A stretch of 64,000 bases of DNA, taken from the NCBI RefSeq assembly GCF_027943255.1, contig NC_072893.1:94743784-94807783 (forward strand), written 5' to 3'. A program made the position numbers and the translations under genes. The notes below the pieces were generated by a model. That model was not told where the DNA came from. It did not search any database and saw only the letters and a list, made by a program, of their open reading frames with translations. The DNA comes from Anastrepha obliqua. Its lineage: Eukaryota > Arthropoda > Insecta > Diptera > Tephritidae. Below, in pieces: positions 22,857 to 35,479 of the stretch; within the stretch, counting starts at the first letter, position 1, and the number at the start of each line of letters is the position of its first letter.

Positions 22857-24073
22857 TAATGTATACATATACACTTCTTTCTAAAAGTAGTGGGCCCGCG
22901 GTCAACGCATCATTGACTGCTGAGTTTTCTTTCGTTTTATAGGGACACAGATAGTTATACCCGATTGCGGACTAGACTCACGCAGGTAATTAATTACTGG
23001 TAATTAGTGGCAGTTAATTACTGGTATCTGGAAAATAATGAACAAATTTTCATAGCTCAGTAACGAGCTAAAAACCAAAAGGAGAAAGTCGGTTGACTTT
23101 AATTCATGCAACAGCTGAGTTCTGGCGGTAAAAGCGGTGATATTTTATTCATTATTCATTCCAGGCCTTTTTTATTGAACACTGATTTTGGACAAATACT
23201 ATGTGTTTGTGAACGCTGCTCAGCTGTTAAACTTCTCACAATAAAATTTCCGAGGATATTATGTACGTATATGTACGTGTTGTCAAGGGAGAGTCTAAAA
23301 ATAACACGCTGTAGCTTACAGAATAAAAAAATTATGATATTGAACATTTTTTCTTCCGATTGGTCGTTCCAGATAAAAGACAAAACATGTTGCTCTGGAA
23401 AAAATTTCAATTTAATTAAATTCAAGTAAACACATGCGTCAATCAGCGTCACTTTCTGCACTGCTGCCTTTACTGTCGGCTTTTCATCTAACTGTGCTTC
23501 AACATCCGGTTGCACAAGTTACCACCGCTGTCTACAACCCCTATAGCCAACGGAAATGATACAGCAGCTGGCATTTGCTTTTCACTGTTTACAAATTATA
23601 TTATCATCTTATTATAAATCGGAAACTTTTTTAATAACAAAAGGAGTTTTTTAAGAAGCACAAAAAATAAACGATTATAAATTAATATCAACTACCCAGC
23701 GAAGGTATTCCAGGCTGTTGGAGCAATAACAACACAGACAGGTGTAGCCTCGGAATAAATTGAAACCAATTTCTAGCGTTTGCCCCGTCAAAAATCGAAA
23801 TAAATTATTTTAAAAACAAATAATACTTAAAAAGCGTAATAGAAATTTGCAGCTGCATTGCGTAGTTTGAGTGTGAAACGAATTTTGTGTATTTAGTCAT
23901 TTAGTTTGATAAATACGGAGAGTTTCAATATGATTTTTTCAACATTAATTACAAACATTGGTTACGTCGAAAAATTTCAAACAAATTTATAAAAATTTTC
24001 ATATATTTTATCCAAACAAAAATTTATAAAAATGTTAAAGAAGACCCCTGAAGCAATAATTCAAGGTTATGTA
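22857..24073. other. No recognisable gene
   Basis: AT-rich spacer. The minus-strand open frame at 23156-23515 has a protein-like beginning but no ATG (a stop lies just upstream of its GTG) and no recognisable motif. Confidence 0.4.
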
Positions 24074-24787
24074 CAGGGCCGTCGAGGTAAATCCGGAATG
24101 TTGAACTTAAAAACAAAACTATTGGATATTTACTCAAAAATAATTTTATTTGCACTTAACTTTGTATAATGTTAGTACACATATCATAGTTGAAAATTAT
24201 TCAATGTAATCTCCGTCACGTGCAATTACCTGCTCCAGCCGGAACCTGAAGCGCCCACATGCGCGAGCTACCTCCTCTTTGTCTATTGTGGTCATCACTT
24301 CCTCGATGGTTGTCTTCAGAGCGTCCTTAGTGTTATGAGGCTTCGCGTTAACTTTTGCTTCAACTGTGCCCCATACGTAATAATCAAGAGGATTACAGTC
24401 TGGGCTTGAAGGTGGCCAAAAATCTGGTGGGTAGGGTAGGTTGTTCTGGAGCCAAGCCTGAGCCTTCTTTGCTTTGTGAGCAGGTGCGGAGTCCTGCTGA
24501 AACACATATTCTCTTCCAGCAGCCACGCGGTCCATCCAGAGTTGTGTTTTTTTGTAGCCAAACCACTCAATTATCTCTTTAGGGCTTTTTCCGGCGCGAA
24601 GTTACTCTAGTATCGCAGCTCTTCTGTCCTGCTCTCGACTCATCGTTTCACTAGCACTTACTCTGGCACTCCAATGTCAATCAGGAAACAATACACTAAA
24701 AATATTTCCCTTTTTCAGCGGTTTTAGACTTAACGCTACTGCTCCAGAGCTTTCGAAATGTATTCCGGATTTACCTCGACGGCCCTG
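24074..24787 (-). mobile_element. Deleted Tc1/mariner-superfamily element with TIRs
   Basis: Perfect-looking inverted ends (CAGGGCCGTCGAGGTAAATC at the left, its complement at the right) are flanked by TA at 24072-24073 and 24788-24789. Of a normal ~1.3-kb element only 714 bp remain: the two ends of the transposase gene. Confidence 0.9.
24197..24643 (-). pseudogene. Tc1/mariner-superfamily transposase, internally deleted
   Basis: ATG at 24643-24641 (MSREQDRRAAILE, then TAA, then LRAGKSPKEIIEWFGY), a helix-turn-helix start with one stop. It is fused to the catalytic C-terminal half: EYVFQQDSAPAHKAKKAQAW (second D), PDFWPPSSPDCNPLDYYVWG (third D, about 35 residues on) and a C-terminal QVIARDGDYIE-stop. 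The central part with the first D is deleted. The QQDSAPAHKAK...NPLDY pattern resembles the maT/DD37D side of the superfamily, but the spacing is shorter, so the subgroup is left open. Confidence 0.82.
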
Positions 24788-24789
24788 TA

Positions 24790-26165
24790 GATGCCTAATT
24801 TTCACCCTTTGTCAACCTTGTTGCGCTACTTAATAAGTTCGTGAGGTCCTCATGGAAAAGCTACTTTTTTATTTTTTTTTTCTAAAGAAAAAGTACTCAA
24901 AAGTATAAAAATGAAAACTTTTGCTAAAAATATTGCCGGCTAACAAGATCGGCCGGAGGTCGAACAAGATCGGAAGAGGACGAGGTTGTCTTGTGATGAA
25001 TGAATGATGATAAAATTTTGCATTGCTGGAATGAGCCTTTCGTTAACACATCTGCGCAAACAGAGTAAATCTTTTTTTAATTGAAAAGTTTATTTTTATA
25101 TAAATTAATCTTAATTTAGATCACATTTTGGTTGTCTTGGGTTTCACCTGAAAAAATAGTTGGCACATCTTAAGAAACAATAAATAGAAACTGAATAAAA
25201 TCCCACGTGAGTCAAATACTTTCTGTGGGGCAGATTAAAAAGTTGGAAGACCCACCCAAAACAATGCATTGGGCTTGGGACGATATGGCACATGTAATAT
25301 CCAAAATTCGTACATGGATTACATAGATCTTCTGAGAATGGAAAAAATATCATTTTTGTGGGACCCATACGACCTCGAGAAACATACCGAAAGTTGCAGA
25401 AATTATTAGAATCCAAGTTGAAAATACTAAGTTAAGCAGTGTTTTATTTGGGTATGGTTTTGGTTATCACAACAGTTTGTCGAACTTCGAGCTTTTAGAC
25501 ATAGAATATACAACTTTTCTTTGGGAAATATTACCCAATTAATTTAGTAATACCATGGAATAGTTTATAAAAAACTCGGTAACTTGACATATAGTATATG
25601 TATAGATGCTAATCTTAGGCATTGTTCATATATCTTTGACAAATCCACGGGAATGATTAAGTTAAAAATATAATTAAGTACCAACCGAAATCAAATGTCA
25701 AACTTTACACAATGTTTTAGGACCGAAGATATTTGACTTTTAAAAACTCATACTAAAACTTTCACCATTCAATAAATCTCTAAAGTTGTTAAATTTTTTT
25801 CAAAATTTGTTTAGTTTACTCATTATATTCAAGCCTGTAAACAAACCAATTTTGACGAAAAATGAAAGATCATGTCCAAATCACTTGCATCACTTGACAT
25901 GGACACACTTTAAACTCCATCTAGAATTTAGGCCGCACGTCTTCTACTTATAATAACTAATTGTATGGAAGGGCCTTATCTGCTGATGAATTTTGTGCCA
26001 ATGAACTGAGAGAACACTTGCAAGTTTGACTAGTGTTTGCATTTTAGCGCGAGATGCTTATGACACTCCGCGGGTAATAGCGTGCTAAAACAGGTACACA
26101 AGTAAGAATTATTTAATGTGATGCTAAATCTACTAATACTATCTTATACTACTTTAAATATCAAA
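24790..26165. other. No recognisable gene
   Basis: AT-rich spacer. A local duplication (AACAAGATCGG twice near 24943-24975) is the only structure noticed. Confidence 0.45.
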
Positions 26166-26500
26166 AAATGATATCATGTCACTTTTTCCAAAACCCCTCT
26201 TTTCTAGTTTATAGTTCTTTTAGCATATCTAATATTGTACTTCAGTCTGTTAGAGAATGCAAAGATTTAGGTGTAATTTTTGGCAGTCTTTTTCCATTTA
26301 ATAGTCACATTAATTTCATGTTATCGAAATCATATTCTGTCTTAAGCTATACACGACGAAATAGCTCTAATTTTATGGACCCTAATACTCTAAAATTGCA
26401 GGTTACAGTAGTCGTTCGCTGTAGGGCTGAATACCCCGACTTTTTTTGGGGGTCATACCATACACTTTTATTCGAAAGGATCGAACGTGTGTAAACGATG
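26166..26500 (+). pseudogene. Jockey-like LINE reverse transcriptase fragment
   Basis: It reads SVRECKDLGVIFGSLFPFNS, HINFMLSKSYSVLSYTRRNS and DPNTLK. The pattern matches the piece at 18.6 kb (EMKDIGLIFDASVL, NFIISKSYVALDFVRRNS, DPYTL), so both come from the same LINE type. It is followed by a PDFFWG stretch and ends at about 26490. No palm motif or tail is present. Confidence 0.68.
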
Positions 26501-26689
26501 TCTCTGAAATGTATACTATTTGAGATCAGTAAAATTTTCCAATCCTATCCCATCTTACACATCACGATAGTTATTGATCAGCTTGAGGTCTTTAGAAAGT
26601 AGAAGACCGATTCTTGCTTTGTAGTTTGTTTTATTAAAGTTGACATTGATTACCCATTTCTATAGTGAAAAATTTTTTACAAGTGAGTC

Positions 26690-26900
26690 CAATATCAGAC
26701 CGTTAACCTGCTCTCAGCGAATTTGAAAAAATCAGCTGATATGCTGACGTAAGAGAGAATGTGTTAAGATTAAAAAATTAGATTGTGTTGGTAATATACG
26801 GAAAAAAATCAGCACAGTTTTCGCTGATATTGCTTTGTTGCTATCTGAACAACGACTGATTGGACGAGTGCGTAAATAGATATGAAATGATCGTGCAGAA
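26690..26900 (+). repeat. Unclassified dispersed repeat, copy 1
   Basis: About 200 bp matches 58470-58665 by eye: GTTAACCTGCTCTCAGCGAA against GTTAACCGGCTCTCAGCGAA, then GCTGACGTA, GGTAATATACG/GGTGATATACG and ACTGATTGGACGAGTG in the same order. No target duplication or coding frame was identified. Confidence 0.65.
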
Positions 26901-29189
26901 TCGGCTGCTGAGTCCCCTGTGACGAAGCAACCGAAGTTCCCCTCACTTTCTTTTTCACCATACTTAAGGAGCAAACCGTGTAAATCTATTCATGGCGAAA
27001 TGATTTTTACCGGAGTGCTACCGCCGCATACCCAAGTGACATGGCAGCCAAAGTTCTCGCGCAACCGCCTAGGCAAGATTTCGTTGAGAGATACTATTAA
27101 AATATTAGGACAATATTAAGTCGAGCTTTGAAAACTCTACGAACTCTCATAAAAAAATAATTATGTACAAGTATACCGCAACTTTGGTTCTATCTAAAAG
27201 GGAATTCTCTAAAGCTGGGCAAATAATAAGTGGAAGAAGCTTTCTTCTGAAAGGGCAAAAGCTAGACCAAATAAATTCGTGTTTAATTGCAATTTCGATA
27301 TTCAAACACAATATTTATTTTATCTTATACTATGTAGCTGCTCATAGCCTTCCTCATCTATGCAAATTTGAACATTGAATGTAAAGAGTAATGTAAGAAT
27401 TTCATTTACATGCCCATGGGTGTCTGACTAGAAGAGATTCCTCCAAACGAAATTTTATCGAAATTTGCGAGAATTTTAATAAAACAATTTTAATGTGATT
27501 TGAATTCATTGATATAATTGAAATTTAATTATATTAAAAACATTGATGATAAACTAGATTTCTTGTCTTTCCGTCCGGAGAGAAAAGAAAAAGTGCCGAT
27601 GCTTTAACGACTCTCGACCACGCCACGTCTAACTGACCGTTGGCAAAACTGGGGACCTCTAACGATTGGCCTGGCGAATCATTGAATCGCCCGATATTTG
27701 GTGACTTATTTTCGGCATTTTCTTTTCAATATTTATAGAACAATAAATTTAAAAAAATCCATTTTTGGTTTTGAATACACCAATGATATGATACTCCAGT
27801 AACACACCGAACTGGCACTTTGAATTCAAATAATAAAACTTTTAATATTCAATGTACGTATTAATGTTTTGAAAACAAGTAAAATCAATCGATGATAACG
27901 ATTTGTAGTAATAGCTCGATTTTTGCGGCACCTAGCGGCAAAATATTGGGTTGAGAAATAAAGAATAAAAAAACATTTCGAATATGAACCAATTCGCATC
28001 ATAAATGTATTTTTCAGAAGTAACTCCACTCCAGCGCTACTTGGCGGAAAATGTCGCACAATCCTTGCTTTTGAAATCACAAATACAACAAAGAGAGAAT
28101 GAGCCAAATTTGTCAATCCGTTCTAAAGTTCCAAGGTTACGTACTTGTACATGCTAACCCTGAATATTCTGCCAAAATTGGACAAATGTCACAATAATAA
28201 GACCGTTAAACTGTACAAGTTTTGCTATGCATTGTAACAGAATTTCCACGACAATCAGAAAATCCATTATTAAGTGGATTCCACTGTACATCTACTTATG
28301 GTAAATATATATTACATATTCTGGCAAGCATTTTTAACGGATATGTGTTTGGCAACAAAACAAAAAAAGCACATCATATTTACTTAAAACAAAATGTAAA
28401 AGCAAAAACAATTTTGAAGTTGAAAGGTTCTAAGGATACAAAAATACGTGCATACATGTCCCGTTTATTCAAGTTTAAAATTAGTATATAAAATTACTAC
28501 CGGCGAAACGAAAGTGAGTTGAGAATATAGCAAACACTGGAGCATTAACATACAAGTACGAGTACTCGGATTAACCAGCCTTCACTGCTCCATTACCAAG
28601 AGCTTAACCACCTTTTTTCTGCCTCAACAACTTTCCGTTTTTACCACTTAATTTGTGAAACAATCTGCTAATGTTGGTGTACACCTTGGCCCAGTCTACA
28701 AGGAGACTTTCAGCGGCGTTATAAGATTTGTTTATGAAAATTATTGTACACTCACTCTAACAGGTTTACATGTGGCCATTTGTTTCTTTTTATTACATTT
28801 TACTTTGAAGTTTTTCCCTTTTTCACTTATAAATTTGCTTTACCCGCAGCCACTCACGCGCCACCTTTACAGATGCTTTTGCAACAGTTTGGCCTTTTTG
28901 TACTCGAAATTATGCAATTGCTTAAAAAATCCAATTTACGCTTTAAACAGTTCCTGGCGTGGTTTATGCGCCCTTTGAGCTGTATAATTTATGTTATTGC
29001 ATTACTAGTATATATACATACGGACAGTGGCTCAAGATAATAATGGAACAGTATGAAATCGTGCAGTTCATTACTAATACTAAGCTAACCAAGAAAAACT
29101 CTATGAACCGAGATATTTATCTTAAGAAGTATATTTAATCTACATTAATTATCTGCAAACAAAAAACATATATAACATATATGTACATT
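26901..29189. other. No recognisable gene
   Basis: AT-rich spacer. Frames at 28222-28491 and 28655-29040 are open for about 90-107 codons, but have low-complexity, AT-driven composition and no motif I recognise. Confidence 0.4.
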
Positions 29190-29190
29190 A

Positions 29191-29646
29191 GGCCGGGTCG
29201 ATTTGTGGGGAGGCAAAAAATCCCCCATTGCTCTGTGAAAATCATACTCTAGGGATCAAAATAAGAAACTTTGCCGAAGGAACCATACCTCTAAAACGAA
29301 TTCTGATGTCCCCCAATTTGGGTCGAACTTTTTAGTTTCTTTTCTCATGTAAAGGACAAAAATGGTGATATTTTGAAATGATTGCATGGGGAACCCCCCA
29401 GAGGAGTTCCAGGGGGTGTGCCACTGGCATGGGTGGATCGACCATCCAAAGTTAGTGGGGGTCGCTCATACATTTGGACTCGATTGGAGCACTCTAAATG
29501 GGTCAAAGTGGGATTTTTCGTTCGACCCAAATTGGGGGACATCAGAATTCGTTTTAGAGGTATGGTTCCTTCGGCAAAGTTTCTTATTTTGATCCCTAGA
29601 ATATGATTTTCACAAAGCAATGAACGATTTTTAAATCGACACGCCC
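29191..29646. mobile_element. Palindromic MITE, copy 2
   Basis: It has the same ends as the copy at 22440 (GCCGGGTCGATTTGTGGGG left, AAATCGACACGCCC right) flanked by TA, inside an ATGTACAT-rich site. The arms pair over most of their length (GGGATCAAAATAAGAAACTT with its complement). The centre (about 29380-29530) is a GC-richer stretch missing from copy 1. Confidence 0.87.
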
Positions 29647-29919
29647 TAATGTACATAATATACATATATTAAATAAAAAATATATTTTTAAAACAAAACT
29701 TAACAGTTCAGACCCAAAGTTAGATAAAAACCCATAAAAAAAGTATAAGTCGTGATGGTATTATTATTTAGTTGGGAGTTCTTTTTGTTGAATTACTACT
29801 CTCAACCGGGTTGCCAGCGACTCCAGCAATTTTTGCCAGAATGGTGCTGAGATTTTGCTCTATTCATTTTTTTTTAAACTGGCACCAACTCCGTTTTATC
29901 GTGTATGTATGTACTTAAA

Positions 29920-30740
29920 TTTTTGTTCGAAATACTTCCAGACGTACTCAATGACATTCAAGGTCAATTATGGTGGGTGGCGTTTCAATCACACGAGGAC
30001 AATTGTAAAGCAACGAAGAGGGCTTCGTGCTTCGGATCATTATCTTGGTAAAAAATAAAATCCTTTTCTGTTCCAAGTTTTCTGGCACTTTCCTCCGTAT
30101 TTGTTTTTAGAATGTTTAAATAATTATTTTGTTCATATTGCCCTCGATGATATGAAGGCCACCTGGTGCAGCAGCAGATATTACGCCTCATACCATTACT
30201 GAGCCTAAACGGTGCTTAATGGTGGGATATACATTTTTCTTCTTAAGCTCCTCATTACGTTTTCTCCAGACATATGATTGTCGAACGTAACGAAAAATAT
30301 TAAATTTACTTTCGTCGTAAAGACAACTTTTTTGCAGAATGAAAATCTTGGTTTAAAAAGTTTTTGGCCAATTGCTTATGCTTTAGGATGCTGATCTTGT
30401 TCACAAACAGTGTTTTCCTTGCTATTCGTCCATGATAATTATATTTTCTGATCACATTTCTTACCGTTCCAGGGCTAGCTTTTTCCAAGATATTTCTCTG
30501 CTTCTGATGTTGTTTTTGGGGCATACAAGTGCTGATTTTTTTGAATTATTTGTAGTATCCGTTCGTGCGACTCAGAAACACTTTGCGACGACACGATTTT
30601 GAGTATTTTCAAAGTTCAACGAATTTTTGTACCGCTTAATGGTATTAAAAACTGTAGCCGGTGCTCGATTGACAACCTCACTGATGTCTCGTATGGATTT
30701 ACTCAATTTCGACAATCTAATTATTGTCTCTACCTGCTCA
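29920..30740 (-). pseudogene. Tc1-like transposase pseudogene
   Basis: From about 30735 leftwards: LSKLSKSIRDISEVVNRAPA with TVFNTIKRY (helix-turn-helix), then KASPGTVRNVIRKYNYHGRI and ARKTLFVNKISILKHKQLA (second HTH and linker). Broken catalytic parts follow: LGTEKDFIFYQDNDPKHEA (second D) and a final NVIEYVWKYFEQK, equivalent to the NPIEHLW box with the catalytic E. Three or more frame changes are visible. No convincing terminal repeats were found. The right side abuts the mariner at 30763. Confidence 0.75.
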
Positions 30741-30762
30741 ACATGACTGCATAACGCGCGGC

Positions 30763-31943
30763 GTGGGCAAAAAATAAAGTGAATTTATTTGTCAAACTTC
30801 GCGGGATTAAAATTTCGCTCTAGTTATTTTTTTCATGAGTTGGCAGCACGGTTAATAAATATGGGCCAACTTTCATGTGAATGTCATTATCAGTAATATA
30901 TTTACGTTTGTGTTTACCAAACGATCAAGAGTGCATTTTTTCGATTTTTACAATGTCTGATTTGATTGAGCAGAGAAGTGCCATCAAATTTTGTTTGCGG
31001 AATGAAATTTCGGCTGCGGAAACGTTTAGCATGCAGAAGGCATTTGGTGTTTCGACCATGTCGCAGAAAAATGTTTATAAGTGGTACAAAGACTTCAAAG
31101 AGGGTCGAGAACGTGTTGATGACTTGGAGCGCTCCGGACGACCATCGACGTCAACAGATGACCAACACGTCAATAAAGTGAAGGAATTAGTGCTCAAAAA
31201 TCGTCGGTTGACTGTTAAAGACCTTACTGATATGATCAGAATATCAGAAGGATCTGTGAAAACCATTTTGAAAGACCATTTGGGCCTACGAAAAGTCAAA
31301 TCTCGTTTGGTACCGAAAACTCTTAATTTCTTCGAGAAAAGCCGTCGTGTTGATGTGTGTGAAACAATGCTTTCAGACTATCAGGACAAGCTCAAATGCA
31401 TCATTACGGGAGATGGGACTTGGATTTATGCTTACGACCCTGAAACAACCGACCAATCAAGCGAATATCGTGCTAAAGGCGAGGCCAGACCGAAAAGAGC
31501 ACGTCAAAGTCGTTCAAAAATAAAGGTCATGATGACAGTTTTTTGCGATTTTCGTGGTGTGGTGCACTATGAATTCCTTCCACCTGGCCAAACTGTTAAT
31601 AAGGAATACTATTTGAGCGTTATGCGTCGTTTACGTGAAGCAATTCGTCTAAAAAGACCAGAATTATGGGCCAACAACTCTTGGTTTTTGCATCACGATA
31701 ATGTACCGTCTCACACTGCACACGTTCTTCGTGACCATTTCGCCAAAAAATCCACGCATATCGTTCCGCAATCACCGTATTCGCCTGATTTGGCTTCGTG
31801 TAACTTCTGGCTATTGTTGTTGTTGGCATAAGTGTATTTCATCGAGAGGGGATTATTTTGAAGTGGATGAAATTGATTTACAAGAATAAATAAAGATTTT
31901 TCATTTTACAACCAAATTCACCTTACTTTTTGCCCACAGTAGT
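30763..31943 (+). mobile_element. irritans-type mariner, internally deleted
   Basis: The ends GTGGGCAAAAAATAAAGTGA (left) and TCACCTTACTTTTTGCCCAC (right) are inverted repeats. TA follows the right end; the left TA has apparently mutated. The length of about 1180 bp is slightly below the usual 1.3 kb because of a deletion near the 3' end. Confidence 0.85.
30953..31890 (+). pseudogene. irritans-type mariner transposase pseudogene
   Basis: The family start MSDLIEQRSAIKFCLRNEIS is at 30953; the frame is open from 30881, but that part is leader. The chain is open to 31831: NVYKWYKDFKEGRERVDDL, IRISEGSVKTILKDHLGL, VPKTLNFFEKSRRVD, CIITGDGTWIYAYDPE (first D kept; the usual E after it is G), VMMTVFCDFRGVVHYEFL, HHDNVPSHTAHVL (second D) and SPYSPDLASCNFWL. 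The third D has become N, and a deletion of about 60 codons leads to the displaced C-terminus KCISSRGDYFEVDEIDLQE in another frame ending near 31890. Not functional. Confidence 0.88.
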
Positions 31944-32641
31944 AACTAAAGTAACCGAAATCAACTTTTTGGAGAATACTACAACTCAAAAGATCGAATT
32001 CAAACTGAAAATGAAGTTTGTTGAAATTTGATCGGAAAGCCTGTTAAAATTGTATGAAGTTTTCCATTATTACTTTGGGTATTAAATCATACGTATGCAT
32101 ATTTGGGTTAACCCGAGCTTAACTTTTTCGAATATTTAAAATTTTTTATAGATTGTTTGTCATTACCAAGTGTACAAAAAAATTACTTTATAAATCATAA
32201 ATAATTTTACTTAAATATATTTTTATTATTTTAGTACTATGTTACAAATTTATAAATCCATTCTGTTCCATTATAACTTTAAGCCACTGTGTATGTATTA
32301 TGTAGGAATACAAGTACTTCAGCTAGCGTTAGGTAATATTTAAGAAAATATTTGCACCACGAAAGATGTGCACAGCTTAGTTCGGACGCCAACAAGTCGA
32401 GAGTTTCGCACTTCCACCCTCTTAAGCCTTTTCATACTTCCACTATTTTAGTTAAAAGCCGGCTGAGGATTATGCCTGCAAAGGATTCGTGATCTAAAAG
32501 CTTAAATAAAAAATGAAGCATCTTCTTCTCGTAATTTAAAAAAATTTACCTTTATTTTCTTACACCTCTCACCATCCACAATACAAATATAAATTAACGC
32601 AGTTTAAAAAGTACATAAAACCTAATTTGTTTACTTTGCAG
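31944..32641. other. 3' part of white intron 1
   Basis: AT-rich DNA ending in a pyrimidine-rich acceptor (TTTGTTTACTTTGCAG at 32626-32641). No coding signal. If exon 1 lies off the left edge, everything from 1 to 32641 is intron 1 of white. Confidence 0.55.
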
Positions 32642-35287
32642 AATAATGTGCAGTCCTTCGAGCAATCTTCAATAAATCAAGGGTTTAGCAAAAATTATGG
32701 TACACTCACACCGCTACCGCCCACGCTCACTGAGGATAATCTCACTTACTCTTGGTATAATTTGGATGTTTTTGGTGCGGTTAATCAGCCCGGCTCGAGT
32801 TGGAAGCAGCTGTTAAATCGAGTGCGAGGTGTTTTCTGCAATGAGCGTCATATACCCGCGCCACGCAAACATCTCTTAAAAAACGGTAATAGCCCAAAAT
32901 TGATAATTAAATGTTAAGCTTTTATACATTTACACTTATTCTAGTCTCTGGCGTCGCCTACCCCGGCGAATTGCTTGCAGTCATGGGCAGCTCGGGCGCC
33001 GGCAAAACTACACTTCTCAACGCACTCGCTTTTCGTTCATCAAAAGGCGTGCAAATATCGCCATCCAGTGTACGCATGCTCAACGGTCATCCGATTGATG
33101 CCAAGGAAATGCAAGCACGTTGTGCTTATGTCCAGCAAGATGATCTATTCATTGGTTCGCTCACTGCACGTGAGCATCTTATTTTCCATGCAATGGTGCG
33201 TATGCCACGGCATACGACACAGAAGCAGAAGGTACAACGGGTTGATCAGGTTATACAAGATCTCTCGCTGGGTAAATGCCAGAATACGCTGATTGGTGTG
33301 CCGGGCCGTGTGAAAGGTTTATCTGGTGGCGAACGCAAGCGACTAGCGTTTGCATCGGAGGCGTTAACAGATCCACCACTGCTGATTTGTGACGAACCAA
33401 CTTCAGGCTTAGACTCATTCATGGCTCACAGCGTCGTACAGGTACTCAAGAAGTTATCGCAGAAAGGGAAAACCGTCATATTGACCATACATCAACCATC
33501 GTCCGAATTGTTTGAACTGTTCGATAAGATCTTATTGATGGCGGATGGGAGGGTGGCCTTTTTGGGAACACCTGGTGAAGCGGTGGATTTTTTCTCATAG
33601 TAAGTGAAAGAGCGCATATTAAATCGGGACTGTACGGCATAACATTTTTCGGTTCCGCACCGTTAAAATCATGATTCCTTTTATTACGAACAAAATTTTC
33701 TTCTATATCAAAGCTCCAAAATTTGACCTTTATTCTCATTTTTGATATATGGCCAAGTTTTATAATAGCAAAAGGAAAGATGATTGCGGTAGCGCGGTAT
33801 CGAAAAAGTTCGTGCCATACAAATCGCCCCGGTCTAATCTATAAAGTATCTTAAAAATCTTTCTAACCATTTGAAAAACTGATTTTTATATATTTGAACA
33901 GCTAATTAACGTAGTCCACATTTGGTACAAGATAAAAATTATCTTTCATCCAATTGAATCTCATCACCGTTTATGTTTAATTTGTTGCCACTTCCATATT
34001 ATTTCACAGCATTGGCGCTCAATGTCCCACCAATTACAACCCAGCTGACTTTTACGTACAAGTTTTAGCCGTGGTACCAGGTCGGGAAGCAGAATCAAGG
34101 GACCGTATAGCCAAAATTTGTGACAATTTCGCAGTCGGCAAGTAAGTTCTCAAGAGTAAGAGTAATTATGTAAAACGTACGAGTATACCAAAAACTCTAT
34201 CCTGATCAGGGTGTCTCGCGAAATGGAGCAGAATTTTCAGAAATTGGTGAAATCCAATGGCTTATCCATAGAGGACGATAATGGATTTACATACAAAGCC
34301 TCCTGGTTCATGCAATTTCGTGCGGTACTTTGGCGCTCCTGGCTGTCCGTTTTAAAAGAACCGTTATTGGTGAAAGTGCGCTTATTACAAACGACGGTAA
34401 GTAAATAACGCGAAGTCTTCGGATCTAACTCGACGCCTCGACGCTAACATTAAATTTTTCACCGCTTTCCAGATGGTTGCTATTCTTATTGGCCTGATCT
34501 TTATGGGACAACAACTAACTCAAGTCGGCGTTATGAACATTAACGGTGCAATATTCTTGTTTTTGACCAATATGACTTTTCAGAACGCTTTCGCTACCAT
34601 AACTGTAAGTCTCATACAGGAATATAAGTACGAATAGATTTATTTACTATAACTTAAACTTCATTGCCACAGGTCTTCACATCTGAGCTGCCGGTCTTCA
34701 TGCGTGAGACGCGTGCTCGCCTTTACCGCTGCGACACATACTTCCTTGGTAAAACAATTGCCGAACTGCCACTCTTCTTAATTGTCCCGTTACTCTTCAC
34801 TGCCATCGCATATCCATTGATTGGCCTACGTCCAGGTATTGATCATTTCCTCACAGCGCTGGCTCTTGTCACTTTAGTAGCCAATGTTTCAACATCATTT
34901 GGCTATTTGATTTCCTGCGCTTGCTCATCGACATCGATGGCCCTATCGGTGGGTCCACCTGTTATTATTCCGTTTCTTCTTTTCGGTGGCTTCTTTTTAA
35001 ACTCTGGCTCCGTGCCGGCGTACTTCAAGTGGTTATCATATTTGTCATGGTTCCGTTATGCCAATGAGGGATTACTAATCAATCAGTGGGCGGATGTGAA
35101 GCCGGGTGAAATCACTTGCAGTTTGTCCAACACCACTTGCCCGAGCTCGGGCGAAGTTATATTGGAAACGTTGAATTTTTCGGCGAGTGATCTGCCCTTC
35201 GATTTCATTGGATTAGCTCTGTTAATTTTGGGCTTCCGAATATCCGCGTATATAGCGTTAACTTTCCGTACGCGACGTAAAGAGTGA
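32642..35287 (+). CDS. white: white, ABCG eye-pigment precursor transporter, exons 2-7
   Basis: Half-transporter of the ABCG family. White pairs with Scarlet to carry tryptophan-derived ommochrome precursors and with Brown for pteridines into pigment granules. Exons, all with GT-AG borders and matching phases: 32642-32885, 32945-33599, 34010-34141, 34210-34396, 34473-34604 and 34673-35287 (stop TGA 35285-35287), 1965 nt in all. Visible landmarks: [20 protein letters not shown] and [16 protein letters not shown]; Walker [10 protein letters not shown] near 32985; [18 protein letters not shown]; signature [20 protein letters not shown] near 33319; Walker [14 protein letters not shown] near 33380; H-loop [18 protein letters not shown]. 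The six-helix membrane domain runs from [17 protein letters not shown] to the end, RTRRKE. The 654 visible residues plus about 25 from exon 1 equal the medfly length. No lesion is seen; probably functional. Confidence 0.97.
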
Positions 35288-35366
35288 GGGGAGAATAGAT
35301 AAGAATTGTGTTGGGTTAAAACTTTTTTCTGTTTAAAAATTTAGTTTTGTATGCATATTTTCTTAT

Positions 35367-35428
35367 AATAAATTAATAATTTGGGAAATTTTTGATTTTA
35401 TTTGTTAAAGCTTATGCGCCTGAATAAA
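35367..35428 (+). terminator. white: white polyadenylation signals
   Basis: AATAAA occurs at 35367-35372 and again at 35423-35428, 80 and 136 bases after the white stop codon. Either could direct 3'-end cleavage. The short 3' UTR ends before the SINE at 35480. Confidence 0.5.
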
Positions 35429-35479
35429 TTTTGAAGAAGTCAGAAGGGTCTTTCACCATTAGACACCTTCATCACCATC

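Noticed and set aside
23156..23515. 119-codon minus-strand open frame with a protein-like beginning
   Set aside because: It has no ATG (a TAA lies just upstream of its GTG), its second half is AT-driven, and no motif is recognised.
24967..24978. AGATCGGAAGAG, identical to the first 12 bases of a common sequencing adapter
   Set aside because: The next bases (GACG) do not continue the adapter, and the motif sits in a local duplication of AACAAGATCGG, so chance is the simpler explanation.
28655..29040. Overlapping open frames of about 100 codons on the + strand
   Set aside because: Leu/Phe/Tyr-rich translations typical of AT-rich noncoding DNA, with no recognisable family.
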